Source of the DNA: Arbacia lixula
Taxonomy: Eukaryota; Echinodermata; Echinoidea; Arbacioida; Arbaciidae
DNA length: 64,000 nucleotides
Direction of reading: 5' to 3'
NCBI GenBank assembly: GCA_963669155.1
Contig: OZ022597.1
Location: 4,242,029 to 4,306,028, forward strand
Below the pieces are notes generated by a model, which worked only from the letters and a program-made list of their open reading frames with translations, had not been told where the DNA came from and ran no database searches. Positions 48,754 through 58,282 of the stretch are shown here, in pieces (positions within the stretch are counted from its first letter, which is position 1; every line of letters starts with the position of its first letter). A program made the translations under genes and the position numbers.

Positions 48754-48983
48754 CACTACAGCTCAAAGAAATTAGCATAGGGAAAGGGAAAGCGAAGAAA
48801 GGGAAGGAGCCGCAGTTTTAAACCGCAGTATATTTTGTCCAGTTCAGCATGAAACGTGATGCTTTAGCCTAAAAACATCATGTTTCATGTTGAACTGGAC
48901 AAAATATACCGCGGTTCAAAACTGAGGCTCCTTCCCTTTCTTCCCTTTCCCTTTCCCTATGCCAATTCCTTTGAGCTGTAGTG
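48754..48983. mobile_element. TA-flanked foldback MITE (CACTACAG family), copy
   Basis: 230 bp with paired arms CACTACAGCTCAAAG ... CTTTGAGCTGTAGTG, TA on both sides. It starts 35 bp after the exon-4 donor of CDC37. Confidence 0.87.
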
Positions 48984-49335
48984 TAGATAGAGAGAACATA
49001 GATTATTTCTGCCCTACTATGACAAAAGGAAGCAAGTGACAAATAACTCAAATTTGAGTTGTAGGTATTCTTAAATTTTACCCAACACTCCCTACATACA
49101 GACAAAATCTGGAGGAGAAACATTCATCTTACTGGGAGGTATTCAATCTAACATGGTGTGGTGTTGCGCTGATGTCAATGCAAGTGACACATTTTGCTAA
49201 TTTACTACAAAAAAAAAAATCTTTTGTTAGTTTATTTGTCTGCGTGAATCAATGTGTCTGATATTTGTCTTTCATGACCTCGTGCTTGGAAAGTAGCCAA
49301 GACTCATGAATGCGTTCCCAGAATTTCATTTCCTT

Positions 49336-49925
49336 GAACGGACATTGCCCGCCTTGCAACTTACACCTTGGAATGTAATGCACACTGTGGAATATAATGT
49401 GCACTGTGATTTAATGTGCTTGTTTTATCATGATATCATGTTTGAAAAGTAGCCACTACAAATAAATGTGACCCTGGTGTTTGCCTCATTGAACAGACAT
49501 TGACCACCCTTGCAGCTTACACCAGGAATATAATGTGCACCGTGATTTAATGTGCTTGTTTCATAATATCATGTTTCAAAAGTAGCCACTACTGATAAAT
49601 GTGACCCTGGTGTTTGCCTCATTGAACGGACATTGTCCACCTTGCAGCTTACACCGTGGAACATAATGTACACCGTGATTTGATGTGCTTGTTTCATGAT
49701 ATCATATTTGAAAAGTAGCCACTTGTAGCCAAATGTAACCCCAGTGTTTTTCTCATTGAACGGACATTGTCCACCTTGCAGCTTACATCGTGGAATATAA
49801 TGTGCACCGTGATTTAATGTGCTTGTTTCATGATATCATGTTTGAAAAGTAGCCACTACTAATAAATGTAACCCCGGTGTTTGCCTCATTGAACGGACAT
49901 TTTCAACCATGCAGCTTACACCATG
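49336..49925 (+). repeat. Exon-edge array B: copies of CDC37 exon-5 acceptor
   Basis: Five units beginning GAACGGACATT at 49336, 49491, 49624, 49758 and 49891 (spacing 155, 133, 134, 133). The last is the true acceptor. Each unit includes the 3' intron end, CAG, and about 15 exon bases (CTTACACCxTGGAAT), then about 110 bp ending with TTTGCCTCATT. Decoy exon starts with AG intact are 49515, 49648 and 49782; the first copy has CAA. All three intact decoys reach an in-frame stop within 6-12 codons. Confidence 0.92.
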
Positions 49926-50028
49926 GAATGTGGACACACTGAGCAAGCCTGGCTTTGAGAAGACGATGATCAACAAATACGAGAAGACAGATGAGGAGCT
50001 GACGGAGGAGGAGAGAGAGGAGAAGATG
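49915..50028 (+). CDS. CDC37: CDC37 exon 5
   Basis: 114 nt, 38 codons, phase 0 to 0: LTPWNVDTLSKPGFEKTMIN then KYEKTDEELTEEEREEKM. PWNVDTLS is a hallmark of CDC37. Acceptor CCATGCAG|CTTACA, donor ATG|GTGAGT. Confidence 0.97.
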
Positions 50029-50329
50029 GTGAGTAAAAAAGGATAGAATTCTGTATCTATGGGCGCATTAATCAACTATTTAAACCGGTAGTAAGAATTT
50101 GTGCTTCAATACTTGATTCTATCATGCCGCGTTTATAGAGCTGCCAAGTTTCCCTGCTTTCAAAGGAGACTTCCTGAAAATAGACCAAAATTACTGCGTT
50201 TCATCACATCACACAATCTCCCTGATGATTGATAGATTATTGGCATCAGGTTTTATGTATTTGATAGACATCTCCCTGATTTGTGCAAATTTCTGCAAAT
50301 TTCAATGTTGGTATCTTTGCATTGATCAA

Positions 50330-50995
50330 CTCTCAGATATGCGATTCTGGCTTGCCTTTTAAAATGCCAAGGCAGATTACGAAATAAAGCCCTGTTGCGT
50401 TTATCAAATGTTAAGATTACCCTGAATCATGTTTGATAAAGCTGATTATGAGGTAGAAAAAAGCTTACAGATACATGTCATCACTGGGCCGATACAAATG
50501 AATGTGCGCGTTTTGCATAGGGCGCTAAATTCACACCAGTTACTATGGTTTAGACCTCAGTATATTGAAGTAATCTGCTTAAACTGTGGTCGACATCTAA
50601 AACTCCTTTGTGAATCCGGACATTGTTGTAATAGACTGATTTCAGAATGGGCCGATCCAGTGCACATCGCAGTGCGCAGTTTGATCCAGGAAGTGTAGGT
50701 CAACTTTTACACACGCGTTTTCTGACTTCAAAGTGGGCTGCTTGACTCGCACCGGAAGGAGGCTAACACAATGACGTCATAGACTCATGATTCAAAACAT
50801 GGTTGCGTTCAAGCGACCTTTTTCGAACATGATTCTGCAGGAACGCGTTTCCAAATGCCCCTTTTTTTCCACGTTTCCTGTGTTTTGAATGACATTTATA
50901 TTCAATTTTGTCCGAACGCAATCGTGATTCTGCAGAAATGCGTTTTGAATCATGATTCTAGGGCAAAAAATGTTGGATGAACACAACCTGCGATG
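50330..50995. mobile_element. Inverted relative of the 20970-21530 element
   Basis: The same AATCATGATTC, TCTGCAGAAATGCG and GACGTCATAGA words appear in reverse order and orientation. It lies just before the exon-6 acceptor of CDC37. Confidence 0.7.
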
Positions 50996-51023
50996 ATTCT
51001 TTTCTTGACATTCCAATTTCCAG

Positions 51024-51182
51024 GAGAAGTTTGTGAAGAAGAATGAGAAGCTGATCAAGGAGTTTGGGATGTACAAGAAATACCAGGACGCTGAGCGGTT
51101 CCTCATTGATAACCCTAACCTGGTCTGTGAAGAAACAGCCAACTACCTTGCCATCTGGTGTATCAACCTAGAAGTAGAGGAG
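51024..51182 (+). CDS. CDC37: CDC37 exon 6
   Basis: 159 nt, 53 codons, phase 0 to 0. It reads EKFVKKNEKLIKEFGMYKKY, then QDAERFLIDNPNLVCEETAN and YLAIWCINLEVEE. This is the start of the Hsp90-binding middle domain. Acceptor TTTCCAG|GAGAAG, donor GAG|GTAGGT. Confidence 0.97.
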
Positions 51183-51908
51183 GTAGGTGGTCTTTCAACC
51201 AAAGCTTTTTCAGTTTGGCGTTAAAGATCATTTTTCCCATATTTCCCATTGAAATAGCATCACACAAACCAAAACATCATTACCCAGTGATTTTGAAGGA
51301 CCACAGAGAAAGCAAAACTCAACATAGGTATCTAATGATATTTAGTATTGGAGGCAACATACATGCTTACACCCTTTATGCAAACACACACATGCAGACT
51401 TATTCAATACACCTGCACAGAAGATAAGGAGATAACAAAGAGAGAAAGGAAAAGAGAAAGAGAGAGTGAGAGAGAGAGAGAGGTAACACATAAATCGAAA
51501 GAAAATCTTTAAAAAGACTGGAAGAACATAAAGTTTTTAAGCAGGACACAAGCTGTTTAAGGACAGATCTAAATCTGGAGAGAGTCGAGCTTGAAGCAAC
51601 ACTGTTGTTGTAAAAAAATATTGTTCATGTGTGTAGTGTCTCTCTGCCACATGCATTCAGTAACTTCAACAGTTGGGTGACTTAAAACCCGGGTTAATAT
51701 GTTTTTGATCTTTTTATTACACTTATGTTTCTTTAAGTCCATGAATTCTTTAAAAAAAACTGTTTTAAAGATGAAATCAATCTCATTTTCATTGTAGGCA
51801 AGTCAAAATTTCCTCCAAACTTTGCTAAAAAATAGCTCAGCTCTTTTACCCAACTTTTCAAAGCACATACTCACTACGGGTGGGTCAGTTTATTGGATTT
51901 TTTTTTAA

Positions 51909-52265
51909 GGGAATATACTGTACTGGGAAGACAAAAAAGCCTTCAAAGGGTGATCGAGAGCAATCTTCTTGCCAATGGTCTTAAATTTATGTATTGTCCA
52001 TTTTAGAAACTTGCTGAGAGTTATTTGTCCTCAAATGATCCACATTTAGAGTAATCAGTGATTAAATCACAAATCCTCAAAATGTTTGGCCGAAAAATTT
52101 GTTCGGCATGATTTAATCACTGATTACTCCAAATGTGGATCATTTGAGGACAAATAACTTTCAGGAAGTTTCTAAAATGGACAATACATGAATTTAAGAC
52201 CATTGATGAGAAGATTGCTCATGATCACCTTTTGAAGGCTTTTTCCTTCCCAGTACAGTATGCCC
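51909..52265. mobile_element. Palindromic MITE, GGGNATA family, copy 4
   Basis: About 357 bp, full two-arm copy in CDC37 intron 6, flanked by TTTAA. The centre differs slightly (TTTGGCCGAAAAATTTGTTC). Confidence 0.85.
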
Positions 52266-52611
52266 TTTAAAGGGAAGGGGTAGTAATGGTAAATAGCACA
52301 AAGATTGTATTCAATGAAGTGTCTCTGCCGTGACCATGAGCTGTTTCCTTGTTTGATTTTAGTAAACCCAGAAGGGTCTCATCTCAAAATGATGAAATTG
52401 TTGAACAAAATTTGGACCCAGTTTTGCTGGCAGAATAGTTTTGGCATGATTGCTGCCCTTGATGATAACCAATGCTACCACTTACCTTTAAAGCCACCAT
52501 AGACGGCATGGTCGTACGGTCTGTGACTGGAAAATGTGATGTCAGCTTTCTGTACAAATCCAATGACGCGGTCCTGTGATTCAGCCAGTCTCAGAGTGGT
52601 CTGCTCTGGCC

Positions 52612-53095
52612 TTTAAAGATTGTCCGTCCCTTTTGCAAGCTTAAAATTTGAAATCGTCTATCACGATCGTAAATTGAAGAAAGTGTGATTCAAGACCATT
52701 TCAGCCGTTAAATTTCAAACCGACTTTTTTCGTACTACAAAAAAAGTATTAGTCTTTGTTACAGTATCTATGTGGTTATTATGCATGTGTGAAATCCGAA
52801 TTTTATGAGTAATTACCAAACTTTGGAGATGATTCCTTCTATAGAACAATTATTTTCGTAATGTGTTTTATAATTTAATAAACAGATTAATCAATTAAGC
52901 AAATATTTCAACACAAACTACTAAGAGCCTGAGGTTAAGACTATTAATCAGACATTGTTTACGTGCATTATTTGAATTTTACACTATGTATCAGTTTCAA
53001 ATTATGAATATGCATCTTGCTAACACTTCTCTATATGTTTTGCTAATGTTTCAATGGTTTTGTGGTGATCGGAAAAAGGGACGGGCTATCTTTAA
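52612..53095. mobile_element. Element with TTTAAAGATTGTCCGTCCC ends, copy 2 (inverted)
   Basis: Reverse-complement relative of 32120-32653, about 480 bp. It starts TTTAAAGATTGTCCGTCCCT and ends GGGACGGGCTATCTTTAA. It lies 50 bp before CDC37 exon 7. Confidence 0.82.
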
Positions 53096-53144
53096 GACAT
53101 GCTAATATTTGTCCCTTCTATTTTTTTTCTCTTTCACCTCCCAG

Positions 53145-53260
53145 AAAAGTGGGCTGATGGACCAGGTGGCCCATCAGACCATCATCATGCAGTACCTGCT
53201 AGAGCTGGCTAAGAGCATGGATAGGGACCCACGCTCATGCATCAGACCATTCTTTGCCAA
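53145..53260 (+). CDS. CDC37: CDC37 exon 7
   Basis: 116 nt, phase 0 in and 2 out. It reads KSGLMDQVAHQTIIMQYLLE then LAKSMDRDPRSCIRPFFA plus AA. Matches the conserved QVAHQTIVMQFILELAKS block of the Hsp90-binding domain. Acceptor CCTCCCAG|AAAAGT, donor GCCAA|GTGAGT. The 3' 40-45 bases are the seed of the donor array that follows. Confidence 0.97.
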
Positions 53261-54235
53261 GTGAGTACAGGGAAGGAGAGAGGGTGGGGTGGAGTGAGGG
53301 GTAGGAGGAGGGGAGAGGAGGGGGGGGGGAGGAGGTGGTGGGTGGGTTAAATGGACAGGGACCCCCGCTCATGCATCAGACCATTCTTTGCCAAGTGAGT
53401 ACAGGGAAGGAGAGGGGGTGGGGTGGGATGAGGGGGAGGAGGAGGGGAGAGGAGGGGGGGAGGAGGAGGTGGTGGGTGGGTTAAATGGACAGGGACCCCC
53501 GCTCATGCATCAGACCATTCTTTGCCAAGTGAGTACAGTGGTGGAGAGGGGATGGTGTGGGGTGAGGTGAGGGGGGAGGAGGGGAGAGGAGGAGGGGGGG
53601 GAGGAGGTGGTGGGAGGTTGAGGGACAGGGACCCCCGCTCATGCATCAGACCATTCTTTGCCAAGTGAGTACAGGGAAGGAGAGGGGGTGGGGTGGAGTG
53701 AGGGGGAGGAGGAGGGGAGGGGGGGGGGGGGGAGGGAGAGGGTTATGGACAGGGACCCACGCTCATGCATCAGACCATTCTTTGCCAAGTGAGTACAGGG
53801 AAGGAGAGGGGGTGGGGTGGGGTGGGGTGAGGGGGAGGAGGAGGGGAGAGGAGGGGAGGAGGAGGAGGTGGTGAGAGGGTTATGGATAGGGACCCCCGCT
53901 CATGCATCAGACCATTCTTTGCCAAGTGAGTACAGGGGAGGAGAGGGGGTGGGGTGGAGTGAGGTGAGGGGGGAGGAGGGGAGAGGGGGGGGGGGTGTGG
54001 ATTGTGGGAGGTTGAGGGACAGGGACCCCCGCTCATGCATCAGACCATTCTTTGCCAAGTGAGTACAGGGGAGGAGAGGGGGTGGGGTGGAGTGAGGTGA
54101 GGGGGGAGGAGGGGAGAGGGGGGGGGGTGTGGATTGTGGGAGGTTGAGGGACAGGGACCCCCGCTCATGCATCAGACCATTCTTTGCCAAGTGAGTACAG
54201 GGAAGGAGAAGGGGTGGGGGGAGGGGGAGAGGGTG
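53216..54235 (+). repeat. Exon-edge array C: eight copies of CDC37 exon-7 donor
   Basis: Units of about 134 bp carry 40-45 exon bases (ACAGGGACCCCCGCTCATGC to TTTGCCAA), the donor GTGAGTACAG, and a G-rich spacer. Donor GT positions are 53261 (true), 53395, 53529, 53665, 53789, 53926, 54059 and 54191. All eight copies keep TTTGCCAAGTGAGTACAG unchanged, while the spacers vary. If the first donor is skipped, the frame reads AAG TGA and stops at once. Confidence 0.96.
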
Positions 54236-55080
54236 TTCTCCAATCCTAGGATGGATGACATAGGGGCATATCAAGATGCGTATGACGATGATATTTAACA
54301 ATAATCAACTCTTTCTCCAATGCTAGGATGGATAAGGCAGAAAGATATAAAGGGTGTATCAAGATGCGTTTGACAGTGGTAATAACAATGCTTGCTGTAT
54401 GTTTTCTCCAATGCTAGGATGGATAAGGCAGAAAGATATAAAGGGTGTATCAAGATGCGTTTGACAATGGTCATAACAATGCTTGCTGTATGTTTTCTCC
54501 AACGCTAGGATGGATAAGGCAGAAAGACATAAAGGGTGTATCAAGATGCGTTTGACAATGGTAATAACAATGCTTGCTGTATGTTTTCTCCAATGCTAGG
54601 ATGGATAAGGCAGAGAGACATATAGGGTGTATCAAGATGCGTTTGACAATGGTAATAACAATGCTTGCTGTATGTTTTCTCCAATGCTAGGATGGATAAG
54701 GCAGAGAGACATAAAGGGTGTATCAAGATGCGTTTGACAATGGTAATAACAATGATTGCTGTATGTTTTCTCCAATGCTAGGATGGATAAGGCAGAAAGA
54801 CATAAAGGGTGTATCAAGATGCGTTTGACAATGGTCATACAATGCTTGCTGTATGTTTTCTCCAATGCTAGGATGGATAAGGCAGAGAGACATAAAGGGT
54901 GTATCAAGATGCGTTTGACAATGGTAATAACAATGATTGCTGTATGTTTTCTCCAATGATAGGATGGATAAGGCAGAGAGACATATAGGGTGTATCAAGA
55001 TGCGTTTGACAATGGTAATAACAATGATTGCTGTATGTTTTCTCCAATGCTAGGATGGATAAGGCAGAGAGACAGTATCA
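54236..55080 (+). repeat. Exon-edge array D: ten copies of CDC37 exon-8 acceptor
   Basis: Units of 91 bp (first spacing 77, one of 90) carry TTTCTCCAATGCTAG and then exon-like GATGGATAAGGCAGA. Possible exon starts are 54250, 54327, 54418, 54509, 54600, 54691, 54782, 54872, 54963 and 55054 (true). Most decoys differ from the true exon by about 8 extra bases after GAGAGACA (TAAAGGGT or TATAGGGT). Because 91 is 1+3x30, a decoy read in the CDC37 frame stops at the TAG of the next copy's acceptor. Confidence 0.96.
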
Positions 55081-55174
55081 AGATGCGTTTGATGATGAGC
55101 TGAGGTCCTTCAAGGAGCGTGTCAAGGACCGGGCCAAGGCCAGGATAGAGAGAGCTTACAAGGAGGCTGAGGAG
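55054..55174 (+). CDS. CDC37: CDC37 exon 8
   Basis: 121 nt. One base completes Lys; then MDKAERQYQDAFDDELRSFK and ERVKDRAKARIERAYKEAEE. Equivalent to human KTADRQYMEGFNDELEAFKE. Acceptor CAATGCTAG|GATGG, donor GAG|GTACAT. Only this last array copy encodes the conserved QYQDAFDDEL. Confidence 0.96.
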
Positions 55175-55238
55175 GTACATTAACCAACATCTAATACAAT
55201 CTCCATTAACGGTAGCCTGTAAGAAAAGAGAGCGGCTA

Positions 55239-55475
55239 TACAGGGAAACCCGTTATAACAAGCACAGGTATAGCAAGACATTATTACGAGGACATTTCTT
55301 GGGTCCTGATTTTTTCTTCCATAGACCTCTGTGTATTGTGTTTTCATATAACGAGATCGGCTATAGTGAAATTTCTGCTATAGCAAGGCAAATTCCCAAC
55401 CCAAGAATAAAGAAAAAGAAAAGAAATGTACCCGTTACTACGGTCCCGAACCCCTCGTTGTCACGGGTTTGCCTA
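55239..55475. mobile_element. TA-flanked MITE-like element
   Basis: Starts CAGGGAAACCCGTTATAAC after TA. The right end ACGGGTTTGCCTA is an inverted near-match. Internal words TATAGCAAG and TATAACGAG recur. It is in CDC37 intron 8. Confidence 0.55.
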
Positions 55476-55758
55476 GAATGGACAAAGCATAATATTCGGT
55501 TTTGAGAAAATAATCTTTGATAATTGATTGAGCTTTCTTTTTTTTGTATCACGAAAATAGTCAAATCTCAGTGTAAACTAGTTAGATTTTCATCTATTCT
55601 ACGGGAGCTGCATGTATAGTACCTCTGACCTTACAATTTCGCATTTGGTATCCCAAAGATACGTGCTAAATTTGTGCAAACTTTCATGAAGTTTGCAGAT
55701 GTTTGTAAAAGGGACGCGCCATCTTTAAGTTAACCCGCTCATTCCCATAGTAGATACT

Positions 55759-56281
55759 CTGCATTGTAATTGACATGGGACTATCATTGCATGGTATACG
55801 GAGGGGATTAAAGGGTATGGGGTACTGCATTGTAATTGACATGGGACTATCATTGCATGGTATATGGAGGGGATTAAAGGAAAGGGGGTACTGCATTGTA
55901 ATTGACATGGGACTATCATTGCATGGTATAAGGAGGGGATTAAAGGGTATGGGGTACTGCATTGTAATTGACATGGGACTATCATTGCATGGTATATGGA
56001 GGGGATTAAAGGAAAGGGGGTACTGCATTGTAATTGACATGGGACTATCATTGCGTGGTACGAAGGAGATTAAAGGAAAGGGGGTACTGCATTGTAATTG
56101 ACATGGGACTATCATTGCATGGTATATGGAGGGGATTAAAGGAAAGGGGGTACTGCATTGTAATTGACATGGGACTATCATTGCGTGGTACGAAGGAGAT
56201 TAAAGGAAAGGGGGTACTGCATTGTAATTGACATGGGACTATCATTGCATGGTATATGGAGGGGATTAAAGGAAAGGGGGT
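55759..56281. repeat. 64/66 bp satellite-like array in CDC37 intron 8
   Basis: Eight units start CTGCATTGTAATTGACATGG at 55759, 55825, 55891, 55957, 56023, 56087, 56153 and 56217. Unit variants alternate (GTATACGG or GTACGAAGG against GTATATGG), which suggests growth by dimers of about 130 bp. The 66 bp period keeps frames open on both strands, but there is no gene. Confidence 0.93.
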
Positions 56282-56284
56282 TGT

Positions 56285-56600
56285 AGTGGGAAGCCCAAAA
56301 TGATGCGAGGGTACAGCTTAGCCTACACCAACTCAGGGATTAGTCACAGCCCTCCACTCATCCCTCTCCAGCTGTAAGGCCTTCAGCTCTCCTGTATCGC
56401 TGAGACCAACACTCCATTGCAATGTGTCCATGGTCGTGCCTCGTTTCAGACCCTCCTGGCAGATCTGGCTCCCACAGCTTCTGGATGGGGAATGCAATGG
56501 TCTACCAGAGCTATCCTCCTCTCCCTGCTCGTATCTGCGATGTGTGGGAGGGCTTCTTTTAAAAGTTGATGTTCCTGATTTGGTCACTCCAGGAGACATT
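56285..56600 (-). pseudogene. Possible LINE tail fragment
   Basis: A minus-strand frame ends LQLERDEWRAVTNP, which resembles the last residues of LINE reverse-transcriptase proteins. The rest (Ser/Arg-rich) is not diagnostic. Low certainty. Confidence 0.3.
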
Positions 56601-57519
56601 CAGAGAGCTAGAGTTCTGTCCAATTCTTTCTTCTTCTTCTTTTCATGCGATATATTCATATTGGCTCAACAGATTTGCTTCATACATGCATGTATATAAT
56701 TTATAAAAACAGTGAACTGTGTCAAGTTGGGGTCAAATCGGGTAGAGGTCATAGGTCAATGAACTTTGTAAACAATTGCCCAAAATGTCTGTCTTGAAAC
56801 CTTTTAGGCAATATCTTAAGATCGGTTTGACAGATTCGCTTCAACTTGATACTTACATGGAATTTATAATAAGACCAATTTAATGTGTACAAATTGGGTT
56901 TAAATTGGATAAAGGTCAAAGGTCAATGGACTTTGCCCAAAATGCCAAAATTTGAAATTTGCTATGTATCACATTAAATCCAGCCGTCCTCTTCCACCTG
57001 AATATACTACAAAAACAGACCATGAATGGAGGTTAACAAGTGACATGTTTGTAATAAATCCCTGAAAGATCAAAGGTCATGGAACTTAGTCAATAATTGC
57101 CAAAATAGCCCAAAATGTGATCTTTCTCAAAAAATCTAGAAATATATCCATTTTCAACCAAACTTGATTCAGTGTATTATTACAAGGGTCAAAGTCCTTA
57201 GAGGTCGAAGGCCAATAAATCAGTGGTCCAATTTCTACCAAACACACAAGTTTTCTGAGCAAACACTGTAGATGAGTACACGTATCAATTCAAATTCAAA
57301 AATATTTATCAACTGCGTGGCAGTCGAATTGCTCAAGTTTTGACTTTAAAAAGAGTTATCCTGTCTTTAATGAGTTAATAAGGCACATCTCATCACTATT
57401 ACAAATACTATGCATGGCTGTATGGGACAAACAATGCTATCTATGAAGGGTTTTAAGGCTTATAATGCCATTAAGTTCTGGATGTAGATGCCCTCTCTCC
57501 CTCTTCTCCCCTCACCCCC

Positions 57520-57665
57520 CTCTCCTCTGAGCTGTACTCGGCAAAGAATGGTCTGATGCAGGATCGTAGTTCCTTCCCCCCCCACCCCCCACCCCTCTCC
57601 TCTGAGCTGTACTCACTTGGTAAAGAATGGTCTGATGCAGGAGCGAGGGTCCCCATCCCTCTCCC
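57520..57665 (-). repeat. Two antisense copies of the CDC37 exon-7 donor unit
   Basis: The reverse complements of 57526-57575 and 57600-57660 read CATCAGACCATTCTTTGCCG and CATCAGACCATTCTTTACCA. The second continues with AAGTGAGTACAG, the donor itself; the first lacks four bases of it. The flanks are also array-C-like G-rich sequence in complement. They lie in intron 8, 3.3-4.4 kb downstream of array C. Confidence 0.92.
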
Positions 57666-57865
57666 TCCTCCTATCCCTTCCACTCTCTCCCTCCCCCACC
57701 CCACCCCTCTCTTCCCCCTGACACCAGTGTTCCTGAATCCCCTGCGATACTTAAAGAAGTCTTGAGATAAATATTCTGAAGGTTTTGTTGCCCTTAAAAA
57801 CACAAGATGCAACATGACATATTATCTGTTTGTCTTACTATGTTTTCTTTTCTTGAATCCCATAG

Positions 57866-57943
57866 GAGATGGAGCAGGAGAGACAGGCGAGACTAGGACC
57901 AGGTGGGCTAGATCCGGTGGAAGTCTTTGAATCATTACCACCG
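57866..57943 (+). CDS. CDC37: CDC37 exon 9
   Basis: 78 nt, 26 codons, phase 0 to 0: EMEQERQARLGPGGLDPVEV then FESLPP. RLGPGGLDPVEVxESLP is diagnostic. Acceptor ATCCCATAG|GAGATG, donor CCG|GTAGGT. Confidence 0.97.
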
Positions 57944-58282
57944 GTAGGTCATTGTGCTACCCCTTTTTATCTATGCTCACCATTTTTATCTTCTTTGTTC
58001 CCATCTCCACATATGATTTTCTTGTTCTTCTTTGTATTTTTCATATTGTAATATATCTCTGCTTGTTTTATTCTTTCGTTACCTTCTGTGTTGAACACTG
58101 TTTTGTTCACTCTTGAACTCTAAGTGTTTTGCTGAAAAATAAGGAACAGATTGGCAATGATTTCGAGAGAAGTCAGAGAAGTCAGACGAAGTCAGAGGGT
58201 TTTGAGATTCATGATGACAAGTCTGGAATCCTATCATTTTGACATTGTGACATTATCTGGCTATTTTCTCTCAACCCTCCAG

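Noticed and set aside
53388..54301. Repetitive frames with MHQTILCQVS or HERGSLS
   Set aside because: Wrong-frame readings of the donor array; the true frame stops after the donor.
54359..54998. Repeated frames MIHPLCLSALSILALEKTYS (minus) and MDKAERHKGCIKMRLT (plus)
   Set aside because: Readings of the 91 bp acceptor array, not a repeat protein.
55684..56245. 165-codon repeat protein (NDSPMSITMQYP)
   Set aside because: Open only because the 66 bp period is a multiple of three; both strands are equally open.
53216..56281. CRISPR array
   Set aside because: Direct repeats are too long, spacers are themselves repeated, and the DNA is an animal intron.
58151..58282. Start of a separate gene upstream of CDC37 exon 10
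   Set aside because: An in-frame ATG precedes the exon but lies in intron; the CCTCCAG acceptor and phase fit the CDC37 model.
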